DNA of 64,000 bases. Source: Deltaproteobacteria bacterium (GTDB taxonomy: Bacteria > UBA10199 > JACPAL01 > GCA-016699445). This document shows, one piece after another, positions 27,767 through 35,965 of this stretch. The position numbers and the translations under genes are program-made. The notes beneath the pieces are model-generated. The model worked only from the letters and a program-made list of their open reading frames with translations, was not told the DNA's origin and did no database searches. The DNA lies in the NCBI GenBank assembly GCA_016699445.1, contig CP064976.1, forward strand, positions 1,178,001 to 1,242,000, given 5' to 3'. Position 1 is the first letter of the stretch. Every line of letters starts with the position of its first letter.

Positions 27767-28983
27767 TCGCTATCCCTTATCAAGCTGCACCCAAAAACAC
27801 CGCTTCCTTGGACTTGCTGCCCTCCCGAAGAACTAACAGTACCCGAAGTACCAGAACTTCCTGGAGCTGGATTAGGTGGCGGATCAGGAACAAGCGGATC
27901 ACGCCCAGCAGACACTTCACGTCCATCGGTGGTCCCATCGCCATCGCTATCAGCGCGATAAGGATCCGTGCCCATCGCGATTTCTTGTTGGTCACTCAAA
28001 CCATCATTGTCAGAATCAACATCTTGAAAATCAGGAACAGAATCATGATCTGTATCTCGAGGCGGCGTATGAATATCCGCATCACCGGCTTCTACAGCAT
28101 CCGAAATGCCATCCCCGTCTGAATCCGTATCTTCAGCATCGGGTATGGTATCGTGATCGGTATCGCCTGTTCCTTCATCATGATCTGAAATGGTATCACC
28201 ATCCCGATCCGGGTCATACACATTGGGAATTCCATCACCATCATCATCAAAAAATTCTCGTACTTGAGGGAACAGCCGAATATCTTCTTCACCAATCCCC
28301 ACATCCCCCAAACTACCGGCTTTAAAAATAAAACCCATATCTTGCGTTTCATCTCGATAGCGATCGGCTTCAAAACCTGGCAGCTGCGAAAACGAGCGAA
28401 TGATCATTTCCAAATGAGGCTCTCCTGCCCGAGGAACTCCAAAGAGTTGACTCGTACGAGAGCTATTGATCGAAACTCCATAATAAGAATCCAAAAATGA
28501 AAAATCGATACCAAGATGAGGCAGAGCCACTTCACTCACACGAAACCCCAAAGGGGCTGTCTGCAAAGCACTCACGCCCGCAATGACATCTGGAGGTGTG
28601 GCCAGGTTTGAATCAAAATCAATGATCAGAGAAAAAAACTCTTCTTGAGAAAGGTTAGGATAATCCTCTCCCCCTTCTGCTTGCATGTAAGCGGCTGTGT
28701 GAGAAGGATCTCCATCTCCATCGGCATCCCCAAAAATCACCGGATGGCCCAACGCATCTTCAAAAGTCCTGACGCCCACGTAAAGAGAATCCGTCGTACG
28801 GTCTAATACCAGGCAAATTTGTTGGACATCAAAACCACTGATGGTCCCATCGGGAAAAGAAGGTGGAACAGCCAGACTACGCCCATCGGATCCCACACGA
28901 CAGCTTTGTTCCGGAAAATCCTGGCGGACGTCTCCTGTCAATGTCAGTGTCCAGATTTTGGGACTCCATAAAGAAAGAGCCAA
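27763..28983 (-). CDS. Exported protein with thrombospondin type 3 calcium-binding repeats
   Basis: The C-terminal half is built of DxDxDGxxD-type repeats (DDDGDGIPNVYDPDRDGDTISD, DSDGDGISDAVE, DSDNDGLSDQQE, DSDGDGTTDGRE), the calcium-binding repeats of thrombospondin type 3 domains. The N-terminal ~220 residues look like a beta-rich binding domain. A Pro/Gly/Ser linker and GCSLIRDSE end the protein. The TTG start gives a hydrophobic but uncharged start; in-frame sequence just upstream encodes a basic stretch (NKTLHRLL), so the true start may be a non-standard codon near 29020. Coupled to the OmpA gene by a 4-bp overlap. Confidence 0.75.
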   Translation of the reverse strand: MALSLWSPKIWTLTLTGDVRQDFPEQSCRVGSDGRSLAVPPSFPDGTISGFDVQQICLVLDRTTDSLYVGVRTFEDALGHPVIFGDADGDGDPSHTAAYMQAEGGEDYPNLSQEEFFSLIIDFDSNLATPPDVIAGVSALQTAPLGFRVSEVALPHLGIDFSFLDSYYGVSINSSRTSQLFGVPRAGEPHLEMIIRSFSQLPGFEADRYRDETQDMGFIFKAGSLGDVGIGEEDIRLFPQVREFFDDDGDGIPNVYDPDRDGDTISDHDEGTGDTDHDTIPDAEDTDSDGDGISDAVEAGDADIHTPPRDTDHDSVPDFQDVDSDNDGLSDQQEIAMGTDPYRADSDGDGTTDGREVSAGRDPLVPDPPPNPAPGSSGTSGTVSSSGGQQVQGSGVFGCSLIRDSE

Positions 28984-29034
28984 AAAAATAAGTAGGCGAT
29001 GTAGAGTTTTATTTGTAATAATCGGGGCTTACTA

Positions 29035-29577
29035 ATGGACCTCTCAGAAGAATTGCAACAGAAGATTCTAAAATCACTCGGCAGATCCCGCTGGATGGAA
29101 GCGGCTGTGCTCGTTCCTTATTTTAAAGAGAAGAATGACAAGCATCTCATTTTTACCAAACGTACCGATCACCTGGAACATCACAAAGGCCAAATTTGTT
29201 TTCCGGGTGGCGTCAAAGATCATGAGGGTGAATCATTATGGGAAACTGCCTTGAGGGAATGTGAAGAAGAGATTGGTTTGAAACGTGAGCTCATCACTCT
29301 TATGACTCAACTCAAACCTCAAATCACACCAACTGGCTTTTTAGTCACTCCTTTTGTCGGTGAAATCAAAAAACCCGAAAACTGGATTTCTAATCCTTCG
29401 GAAATCGCCGAAATCTTTTCGGTCCCTGTCAGTCATCTCAAAGATCCTAAAAATAGCCGCTTTGTCACACGTACCTGGGAAAGCGTGGAATTTTTTGAAC
29501 CTCATTTTGAATACCTTCATCATGACATTTGGGGGATGACCGGTCGGGTCGTGTGTGAATTTTTAGAAATTGCCTAG
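29035..29577 (+). CDS. NUDIX hydrolase, NudL/CoA-diphosphatase-like
   Basis: 180 residues with the Nudix region CFPGGVKDHEGESLWETALRECEEEIGL. The spacing between GG and RE equals that of the NudL branch, which hydrolyses coenzyme A and its derivatives to phosphopantetheine and 3',5'-ADP. LEHHKGQICFPGG upstream also fits the CoA-pyrophosphatase signature. It is divergent from the thrombospondin-repeat gene and its last four bases overlap the end of the acyl-CoA ligase remnant. Substrate is inferred from family resemblance. Confidence 0.8.
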   Translation: MDLSEELQQKILKSLGRSRWMEAAVLVPYFKEKNDKHLIFTKRTDHLEHHKGQICFPGGVKDHEGESLWETALRECEEEIGLKRELITLMTQLKPQITPTGFLVTPFVGEIKKPENWISNPSEIAEIFSVPVSHLKDPKNSRFVTRTWESVEFFEPHFEYLHHDIWGMTGRVVCEFLEIA

Positions 29578-30898
29578 AGATCTTTTCTCTTAATCTTCCC
29601 ATTTCGTGTCTTGGGTAATTCCTTTAAAAAAATAATTTCTCGAGGTCGCTTATAAACGGCCAAAGACTCTCTCACATGATCTAAAATTTTTTCTTTTTGC
29701 GGCTTACCTTGTGGCACCACATAGGCTTGCACAATCGTCTTTCCTGGACTGATTTCACGGCCAATGACGGCTGATTCTAAAACACATTCACATTGATTGA
29801 GGACTTTTTCTATTTCTAAAGGAGAGATACGAAAACCACCTGCTGAGATCATGTCATCCCGACGACCCACATAAAAAAAGTTTCCCTGCTTATCTTTGTA
29901 AGCCAAATCTCCACTGAGAAGCCAATCTCCTCTGAAAACTTTTTTCTCTTCTTCCGGCCGGTTGTAATAACCCAACATCAAACCACGACAACTTCGGTGA
30001 GAAGCCAAAATCCCGATCTGGCCGGGCGGAACTAAAAATGGTGCCTTGTCCCCACGACGGGATTCTTTGACGATCGCGATTCTAGACCCAGGCACTGCCT
30101 GTCCACACGCATGAGGGATGATCTTTCGATCTTTTCGTTGCACGAGATAAACACTGTGCTCGGTCATACCTAAACCTTCTCGGATCGTGAGTCCTGTTTG
30201 CTTCAAAAATTTTTGGCGAACTTCTTCGGGCAGTTTTTCGCCCGCTGAAAGAGACACTGATCTCCCACATAGACCACAGTCGTCACTCCATGGCGCCAAG
30301 CATCCAAAAGACTCGTGATGGCATAACTCCAATTAAGCGCGCTGGTATTGAAAAGGATGTCGTTTTTTTTAAGATCCATCCAGTATGTCACACGGGCATC
30401 GTGAGCGGGGATACTGGTGTGGGCGTGCATGACAGCTTTGGGGGTGCCGGTGGTGCCGCTGGTATAGAGCCAGAAAGCTGCTACCCCACCCTTCACGGTT
30501 GGACCTATTGCATCTTCCCTCCCCTGAAAAGTGAGGGTGAGGTGAGATCTTTCTGAAAAAATAATTCTGGCACCGCTATCGTTTATAATGAAGCCCAACT
30601 CAGAATCGGTCAGCTGTGGAGATACGGGAATGGGAATCAAGCCCGCCTTCATGGCGCCTAAAAAAGTCACGATGAACTCGAGGCTATTGGGAAGCTGCAC
30701 GATGACACGAGAGCCTTTGGGTTCGTTGAGAGTTTTGGAGAATCTTTCAATCTTCTTGCTCAAGGTCGCAAAGGAATATTTTTTGGATTTTAATCCGGAA
30801 GCCGTCTCCGTCACTAAAATCAAGGCGGTCTTATGATTTTTACGTTTTTTTTGACGGTCGACACAATCATCAACAATATTGTAAGGCTTTTTTCTCAT
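29574..30898 (-). pseudogene. Degraded AMP-dependent acyl-CoA synthetase/ligase
   Basis: The N-terminal frame has GSRVIVQLPNSLEF, AGLIPIPVSPQL and the P-loop FWLYTSGTTGTPKAVMHAH. The C-terminal frame has VSLSAGEKLPEEVRQKF, GMTEHS, LSGDLAYKDKQGNFFYVGRRDDMISAGGFRISPLEIE and KTRNGKIKRKDL. Between GVTTVVYVG and VSLSAGEKL about 60 residues of the adenylation domain are missing as well as the frame, and the segment before the P-loop is shortened and replaced by atypical sequence. This is more than a single indel, so I call it a pseudogene. The start at 30898 shares CATG with the rsmE start. Confidence 0.75.
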
Positions 30899-31627
30899 GA
30901 ATTTGATTTTGCTTTTTCCCGAAGACGAATCCGCTGTCAACGAAGTGACTCTCACCGATCACCGTGCCGTCCATATTCATGAGATCCTCAAAGGCAAACC
31001 GGAACAAAAAATCAGAGTAGGTTTTTTGAATAAAGGCCAAGGATTGGCGACCATCCTCTCTTGTGACAAAAAGAAAACAATTTTAAAAGTGGGCCCTCTC
31101 TCACCTTCTAAAAAATCTCCGCTCTCGGAAGTCACTCTCCTGATAGCGCTCCCACGTCCTCAAACCTTAAAAAAAGTTTTAGAAACAGCTGCTACCTTTG
31201 GCGTGGGTGAACTTATTTTTATTAAAACAGAACGTGTGGAAAAAGTTTTTTCCAATCGACTCTTCTCAAAAACGAATCATATTTAGAACACATCTATCTG
31301 GGCCTTCAACAAGGGGGTTATACAATAGCCCCCAAAATTTCTTTTTTTCAGGATCAAAAATATTGGAATCAGATCGCCTCTCATCCTCATAAATGGATAG
31401 CCCATCCATTAGAAAATTCAGCAGAAAATCCTGGGGCCACTTTTTTAAAAACCGCTGTCGATTTTCCCTTACTCTTAGCCATCGGCCCCGAAGGCGGTTG
31501 GCTCGATAATGAAATCTCGCTTTTTGAATCTCGAGGATTTAGAAAAATTTCTTTAGGACACACGATTCACCGCGTTGAAAATGCTGTCTGCGCGGCTTTG
31601 GCTCAGATTGAGCTTGTTAAAGGATAA
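30897..31627 (+). CDS. rsmE: 16S rRNA (uracil1498-N3)-methyltransferase RsmE (one frameshift)
   Basis: The first frame has DHRAVHIHEILKGKPEQKIRVG, ALPRPQTLKKVLETAATFGVGELIFIKTERVEK; the second has LKNESYLEHIYLGLQQGG, LLLAIGPEGGWLDNEISLFESRGF and SLGHTIHRVENAVCAALA. The GPEGG(W/F) and SLG...LR/HRVEnA elements are the SPOUT knot of RsmE. One missing base near 31262-31268 separates the frames. Restored length about 243 residues, normal for the family. The enzyme methylates the decoding-site uridine of 16S rRNA. Two bases separate its stop from the M48 protease start. Confidence 0.88.
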
Positions 31628-31629
31628 CT

Positions 31630-32861
31630 ATGACTCTCTTTTGGATTTTCGTCGCCTTCTTCTGCCTTCATGAAGGTTGGGAAACGTTTTTGGAAATTTT
31701 GAATCAACGCTATATCAAAAAAAATCAGGATAATATTCCTGAGCTTTTCCAATCCACCATTACGTTGCCAAACTACAAAAAGAGCATCGCTTATTCTTTG
31801 GAGAAGAGCCGGTTTGGACTGATGTCTTCTTGGACAGGTTCGGTTTTTTTATGGATCTTTTTACTCTCCGGAGATTTTGGAGTTTTGGATGAACGCCTGG
31901 CCATGCATTTTAGCGGACTGTCTCTTTCGGTGGCTTATTGTCTGGCGGTTACCTTCATTTTCACACTCATCAAAATGCCATTTTCGATCTATTCCCAATT
32001 TGTCATAGAGGAAAAATACGGATTCAACCGCACGACGGCGGCTATTTTTATCATCGATCTGTTAAAATCCCTTGTTTTAAGCCTCGCTTTAGGAGTGCCA
32101 CTGCTCTATTTGGTGTTTTGGCTCTACCAAGTAGCGGGATCTTCTTGGTGGATCTGGGCCTTTGCGACTTTGTTTGGATTTCAATTTGTAATCGCCGCTG
32201 TCTATCCGACACTACTAGCACCTATCTTTAATAAATTTACACCACTCGGTGAAGGCACACTGAAAGAAAAAATCGAAAGTCTGGCACAAAAATCAGTTTC
32301 AAAATGTCAGGGATTTTTACGATCGACGGATCCAAACGCTCCGCCCACTCAAATGCTTATTTTGCCGGCATGGGAAAAATGCGCCGCATTGTTCTTTTCG
32401 ACACTCTCACTCAACAACTCACTGAACCCGAAATCATTTCCGTGCTCGGCCACGAAATGGGACACAACAAACTCAAACATGTTCAAAAACAAATGATCCT
32501 ATCTTTCGTGGTCTCTTTCATCGGATTTTGGGCCTTATCGAAAATCATGAATTGGCAAGCTTTCTACGATGTCTTTCAGGCAGGAGATCCCGCCCCTCAC
32601 AAAGCCTTGGTCCTCTTCGGACTTTTTTCCGGAGTTTTCACGTTTTGGCTCACACCGATTTTTAATGGACTCTCGCGAAAATACGAATACGAAGCCGACA
32701 AATTTTCAAAAGAGATCTTGGGCGACGCTCAACCCTTAGCCACAGGATTAATCAAGATGTGCAAAGAAAACCTCTCCAACCTAACGCCGCATCCTTGGTA
32801 CAGCTTCTACCATCATTCACATCCGACAACGGTGGAACGAGTAGATGCTTTAAAACACTAA
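31630..32861 (+). CDS. M48-family (Ste24-like) membrane zinc protease (one frameshift)
   Basis: Several hydrophobic helices in the N-terminal frame (WTGSVFLWIFLLSG, SVAYCLAVTFIFTLIKMPFSIYSQFVIEEKYGFNRTT) match the N-terminal domain of CAAX-protease-like M48 enzymes. The break is in the A run at 32288-32292; one added A gives LAQKISFKMSGIFTIDGSKRSAHSNAYFAGMG. VLGHEMGHNKLKH is the HExxH zinc motif, and YEYEADKFSKE supplies the third ligand. Restored length about 410 residues. It probably degrades membrane or secreted proteins, as Ste24/HtpX relatives do. It follows rsmE closely and converges with the EVE gene. Confidence 0.88.
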
Positions 32862-33316
32862 TTCTTCCCTAATTTTGTCACTTTCTCAAAATGCTCTTGC
32901 GACACGGGTTGGACCGAAAGACGCGAGCCTTTTTGAAGGACCATCATGGATTCGAGGCCTTTTGTTTTTTTCAATTCTTCCAACGAGACAAAGTGAGAAA
33001 ATTTTTCCACAAATTCGATATCCACCATCATCCAAATGGGGTTTTTGGGAGAAGCTTTTTCATCAAAATATTTGCTTTGAGGGTCCCAAGCCGCTCGATC
33101 CGGATGAGCCAGTTTGCAGACCTTGGCAATGCCCACCACACCCGGAGGTTCGGCATTGGAATGGTAAAATAATACGAGATCTCCCACCTTCATCTGATCC
33201 CGCATGAAGTTTCGAGCTTGGTAATTGCGCACGCCTTCCCAGGAGGTCTTTTTATCGTGCTTCAAATCATCGATTGAATACGTCGTCGGTTCACTTTTCA
33301 TCAGCCAGTAATTCAT
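32858..33316 (-). CDS. EVE-domain protein
   Basis: 152 residues, the usual length of stand-alone EVE proteins. MNYWLMKSEPTTYSIDDL, WEGVRNYQARNFMRDQMKVGDLVLFYHSNAEPPGVVGIAKV and PKNPIWMMVDIEF are the family's diagnostic segments. The PUA-like fold binds modified bases in DNA or RNA; the ligand here is unknown. Its end overlaps the end of the M48 gene by four bases. Confidence 0.92.
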   Translation of the reverse strand: MNYWLMKSEPTTYSIDDLKHDKKTSWEGVRNYQARNFMRDQMKVGDLVLFYHSNAEPPGVVGIAKVCKLAHPDRAAWDPQSKYFDEKASPKNPIWMMVDIEFVEKFSHFVSLEELKKTKGLESMMVLQKGSRLSVQPVSQEHFEKVTKLGKN

Positions 33317-33345
33317 GCGCCCTCCTTTTGACGGCTATTCTGATT

Positions 33346-33924
33346 TTATCGTAGGAAATATTTTCTACCCACTGAAATACTTTTTACGACTAAAGTTTTT
33401 GGAAATGTCAGCTCGGGAAACGATCCAAAATATTTCCCTTTGCGCATGGAAAAATACAAACAATCCACAAACGCTTTCTCTGGCGTCGCCACCAAAAAAT
33501 GGCTTTGCCCAGCTAGATTTCCATACCCATTATCATACCCTTGAAAAAATTCAGGCTGTATCTTGTGAATGGAAAATGATCCGATCGGTGTTTTAATTTT
33601 TCGAGTCATGGATGTCGATACGATATGGATAACCTGGGGGACTTGCTCAATCATCCCATGAAGATGCAAAGCCGTAAAAAGAGAAATCGCTGCAGGATGG
33701 GGTCGCGTTAAATAGGGAACCACAACAAAGGCATTAAATTCAGGGTTCTGTGTATAGGCCCAAAGACCTTGATAGAGACGTGTGATTTTTTTCTTGGCCG
33801 CCATGCGTCGCAGCATCTGACTGGCAAAATCGATTCGGATATTGGCAAGAGCTGCTAATTCCCGCGTACTGAAAACGAGACTTCGCGTATCAGAGATCAA
33901 TTGCAAGGCATCTGACTCAGTCAT
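33346..33924 (-). CDS. AbiEi-like antitoxin, second AbiE pair
   Basis: 192 residues. A winged-helix N-terminus (FSTRELAALANIRIDFASQMLRRMAAKKKITRLYQGLWAYT) and the following HPAAISLFTALHLHGMIEQVPQVIHIVS plus ATPEKAFVDCLYFS match AbiEi antitoxins. It lies downstream of the toxin gene with a 4-bp overlap (33921-33924), the reverse of the canonical order and of the first pair in this window. Its role should be to bind the promoter palindrome and counter the nucleotidyltransferase. Confidence 0.75.
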   Translation of the reverse strand: MTESDALQLISDTRSLVFSTRELAALANIRIDFASQMLRRMAAKKKITRLYQGLWAYTQNPEFNAFVVVPYLTRPHPAAISLFTALHLHGMIEQVPQVIHIVSTSMTRKIKTPIGSFSIHKIQPEFFQGYDNGYGNLAGQSHFLVATPEKAFVDCLYFSMRKGKYFGSFPELTFPKTLVVKSISVGRKYFLR

Positions 33925-34693
33925 AAAGATCTCCGACTTTTCTTACCTTTTCCAAGGTAGTCATGCACTTTTTGCTGCATTTCTTCCCACATCTCATGAC
34001 GTCCGAAAAGAACCTGATCCTCATCCACCAAAAATGACACGACTGAATCACGGTATTGTTCAAATGAAATATCTTCCAACCTCACCGCGGCTTCCTTCAA
34101 AATATTGATGGGTAGCTTTGATTGAAATCCTTGTGGAATAAAAGTCATCAAGTGAAAAAGATCAAAAACATCTCTGGCCTGTACCTCAGAGCGTCCAGCC
34201 AAGGCTTTTATTTTTTGTTCGAAAGCACTACTGGCATCGTAATGTTGCGCTACAACAGAAGCTAATCGATAGCTGCGCAAAATATCTTCATCCACTCTCT
34301 CAAAGCGGCTCTCTCCTGAAAATCCTCTGCGGGAAAATTCTATTTTTGTAAAAAAATCCAAACCTTCTTTTGTCACCAGATGTACTTTAAATCGTTGTGT
34401 CGTCTCGGTTTGTTTGGCGTTTTGAAGAGACGGCAACACAAGATCGAAAATCCCATAAGTCTTCAGCGTACTTTGAATCGCTTTCAAGGCTCTGATCGTA
34501 TTATTTTGAACGGACGTTACAGAAGCTGTCTTTACATCCAGATCCATATCTTCAGAATAGCGACGGCTCTTAAAATACATCCTTAGATTCACCCCACCTT
34601 TTAAGACCACCAGCTTAGGATCAAATTTTCGAAGAAATTCCTGAAGGAAACAAAGGTGAAACACTTCGCGCAGTTGTAAGGGGTATAAGCCAT
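33921..34693 (-). CDS. AbiEii-like nucleotidyltransferase toxin (start region frameshifted)
   Basis: VVLKGGVNLRMYFKSRRYSEDMDLDV is the AbiEii nucleotidyltransferase signature, and RDVFDLFHL and the C-terminal helices fit the family. The open frame seems to begin at GTG 34664, but the sequence just upstream still reads as protein. An ATG at 34693 followed by one missing base near 34678 would give MAYTPLQLREVFHLCFLQEFL, the usual start of these proteins. The restored length is about 257 residues. That ATG lies about eight bases after a TATAAT box, implying a leaderless transcript. A true start at 34664 cannot be ruled out. Confidence 0.72.
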
Positions 34694-34695
34694 GC

Positions 34696-34745
34696 TTAAT
34701 TATTATATTTAATTGACTATATGGTCAATAGATTATAATAATTAA
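34696..34745. promoter_or_regulatory. Large palindrome holding two divergent promoters
   Basis: Outer arms TTAATTATTATA (34696-34707) and TATAATAATTAA (34734-34745) are perfect 12-base inverses; inner arms ATTGAC (34712-34717) and GTCAAT (34724-34729) are perfect too. Each strand therefore has a TTGAC -35 and a TATAAT -10 with 15 bases between them. One promoter faces the AbiE pair, the other the PilZ gene. Such symmetry fits an operator for the AbiEi repressor; the promoter spacing is slightly short of optimal. Confidence 0.65.
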
Positions 34746-34796
34746 TGCCTCATTCTTAAACTTGGATGGAAGCTAGAAACTAGATATCCTTCTCTT

Positions 34797-35204
34797 ATGA
34801 ACTCAACCCCAATCAAGCCCGACAACCGCCGCAATTTTGTCCGTATCGATTTTCCCATTCCTCTAAAGAGTCAGTTGATACGTCACTCATCACCGCCTCT
34901 TCCTATTACCCTCATCAATCTATCGGCAACCGGTGTGGCGATCTTGTGTCCTGAAGAGCTCAATGTGGGAGAAGTGGTTAAAATTGTCATTCCTCTTAAA
35001 ATCATCAACAATGACATCTTTGAAATGGGTGCTGTCCCGGTGAATAAATATTCCAAACAAGCCACGGGCACTCGCTATGGATTAAGCTTCATCACCACCC
35101 CTTCCGAACGCGGCATGCCCTTCATCACCGAAGAAAAGAAAACTCAGATCACCCGGTATATTAATCAATACCTGATTGAACAGAGGAAAAAAGGCGTTGG
35201 CTAA
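34797..35204 (+). CDS. PilZ-domain protein
   Basis: 135 residues with RRNFVRIDFPIPL (the RxxxR arginine motif) and LINLSATGVAILCPEEL (the [D/N]xSxxG motif) of PilZ domains, which bind cyclic di-GMP. YGLSFIT and a helical tail follow. It is a stand-alone domain without a partner module, so it probably acts as an adaptor in motility, adhesion or secretion control. It reads away from the second AbiE pair across the large palindrome. Confidence 0.85.
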   Translation: MNSTPIKPDNRRNFVRIDFPIPLKSQLIRHSSPPLPITLINLSATGVAILCPEELNVGEVVKIVIPLKIINNDIFEMGAVPVNKYSKQATGTRYGLSFITTPSERGMPFITEEKKTQITRYINQYLIEQRKKGVG

Positions 35205-35249
35205 CTAGACCAAAAACTTTAATTTCCTTGTCCACATTCTTTAGCAATG

Positions 35250-35298
35250 TATGCACTTTGATTTGACTTCTGCACCAACTTATTCATACTTGTGCATA
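35250..35298. promoter_or_regulatory. VapBC promoter with flanking inverted repeat
   Basis: TATGCAC (35250-35256) and GTGCATA (35292-35298) are perfect seven-base inverses. Between them lie TTGACT (35263-35268) and a weaker CATACT box 16 bases later. The right arm runs into the vapB ATG at 35298 and no ribosome-binding site is visible, suggesting a leaderless mRNA. Probable VapB-controlled promoter. Confidence 0.45.
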
Positions 35299-35513
35299 TG
35301 AGAACGACCATTACCATTTCAGAAGATTTGTTAAAAAAGGCCCAATTGTTAAGTGGATTACAAGGCTATAGTGAAGCAATCACGACCTCGATTGCCAATT
35401 ACGTAGCCATGAAAGAACGGCTTTTTTACTTAGAATCTCTTTTCAAGAAAAAGCCCCCTCATGATTTCAAAAAAATAAAATCTCAACGGCAAGATCGTAA
35501 GTGGTCGGCCTAA
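35298..35513 (+). CDS. VapB-like ribbon-helix-helix antitoxin
   Basis: 71 residues from the ATG at 35298 (a GTG lies two codons upstream). MRTTITISEDLLKKAQLLSGLQGYSEAITTSIANYVAMK is the ribbon-helix-helix DNA-binding part of VapB-type antitoxins; the basic C-terminal tail would wrap around the toxin. Ten bases separate it from the PIN-domain gene. Identification rests mainly on that pairing. Confidence 0.82.
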   Translation: MRTTITISEDLLKKAQLLSGLQGYSEAITTSIANYVAMKERLFYLESLFKKKPPHDFKKIKSQRQDRKWSA

Positions 35514-35523
35514 GGGTACTGCC

Positions 35524-35892
35524 ATGATTCTTATAGATACGAGTATTTGGATTTCTCTCTTTCGCAATTCTAATTCAGAAATAGGCCAAAAAATGTGGTT
35601 TTTGACGGCTGAAAATAAAGCCGCTCTATGTGGTCAGGTCTGGGTTGAATACATCGGTGGATTCCGGAAACATGAAGAACGCAAAAAACATCAAGCGGCC
35701 CTCAAAATTTTTCCTTTTTTAGAAACACCCCAAATAGCCTATCAAAATGCGGCAGACCTACTCGCAAGCCATCCACGATTAAGCGCTGGTGACGCCATCA
35801 TTGCAGCTACAGCTCTCCATTACAAAGTACCTCTTTTCACTTTAGATAAGGATTTTTCTGAGCTTTCTTCGGAAGGATTAAGCCTATTTTAA
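35524..35892 (+). CDS. VapC-like PIN-domain ribonuclease toxin
   Basis: 122 residues with the PIN signature: MILIDTSIWISLFR (first Asp), VWVEYIGG (Glu), SAGDAIIAATALHY (Asp) and TLDKDFSEL (Asp). VapC toxins cut initiator tRNA or rRNA loops; the target here is unknown. The last two codons and stop lie inside a 39-bp sequence repeated at the 3' end of the SPL-type gene 1.16 kb away. Confidence 0.88.
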   Translation: MILIDTSIWISLFRNSNSEIGQKMWFLTAENKAALCGQVWVEYIGGFRKHEERKKHQAALKIFPFLETPQIAYQNAADLLASHPRLSAGDAIIAATALHYKVPLFTLDKDFSELSSEGLSLF

Positions 35893-35922
35893 ACTTTCTT
35901 CCATACAACTAAACACTTTTTC
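35884..35922. repeat. 39-bp direct repeat, copy A
   Basis: Thirty-eight of 39 bases match copy B at 37048-37086. On the minus strand it encodes EKVFSCMEESLK and a stop, the exact end of the SPL-type radical SAM protein, although no such gene lies upstream. It also contains the vapC stop codon. The two copies, in the same orientation, bracket the FGE-like gene. Confidence 0.85.
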
Positions 35923-35965
35923 TTTCGAAAAATGCCAATGAGACTTCAAATTTTGTCACTTTCCG

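Noticed and set aside
29574..30898. Acyl-CoA ligase as a simple single-base frameshift
   Set aside because: A large piece of the adenylation core is absent as well, so adding one base cannot restore it.
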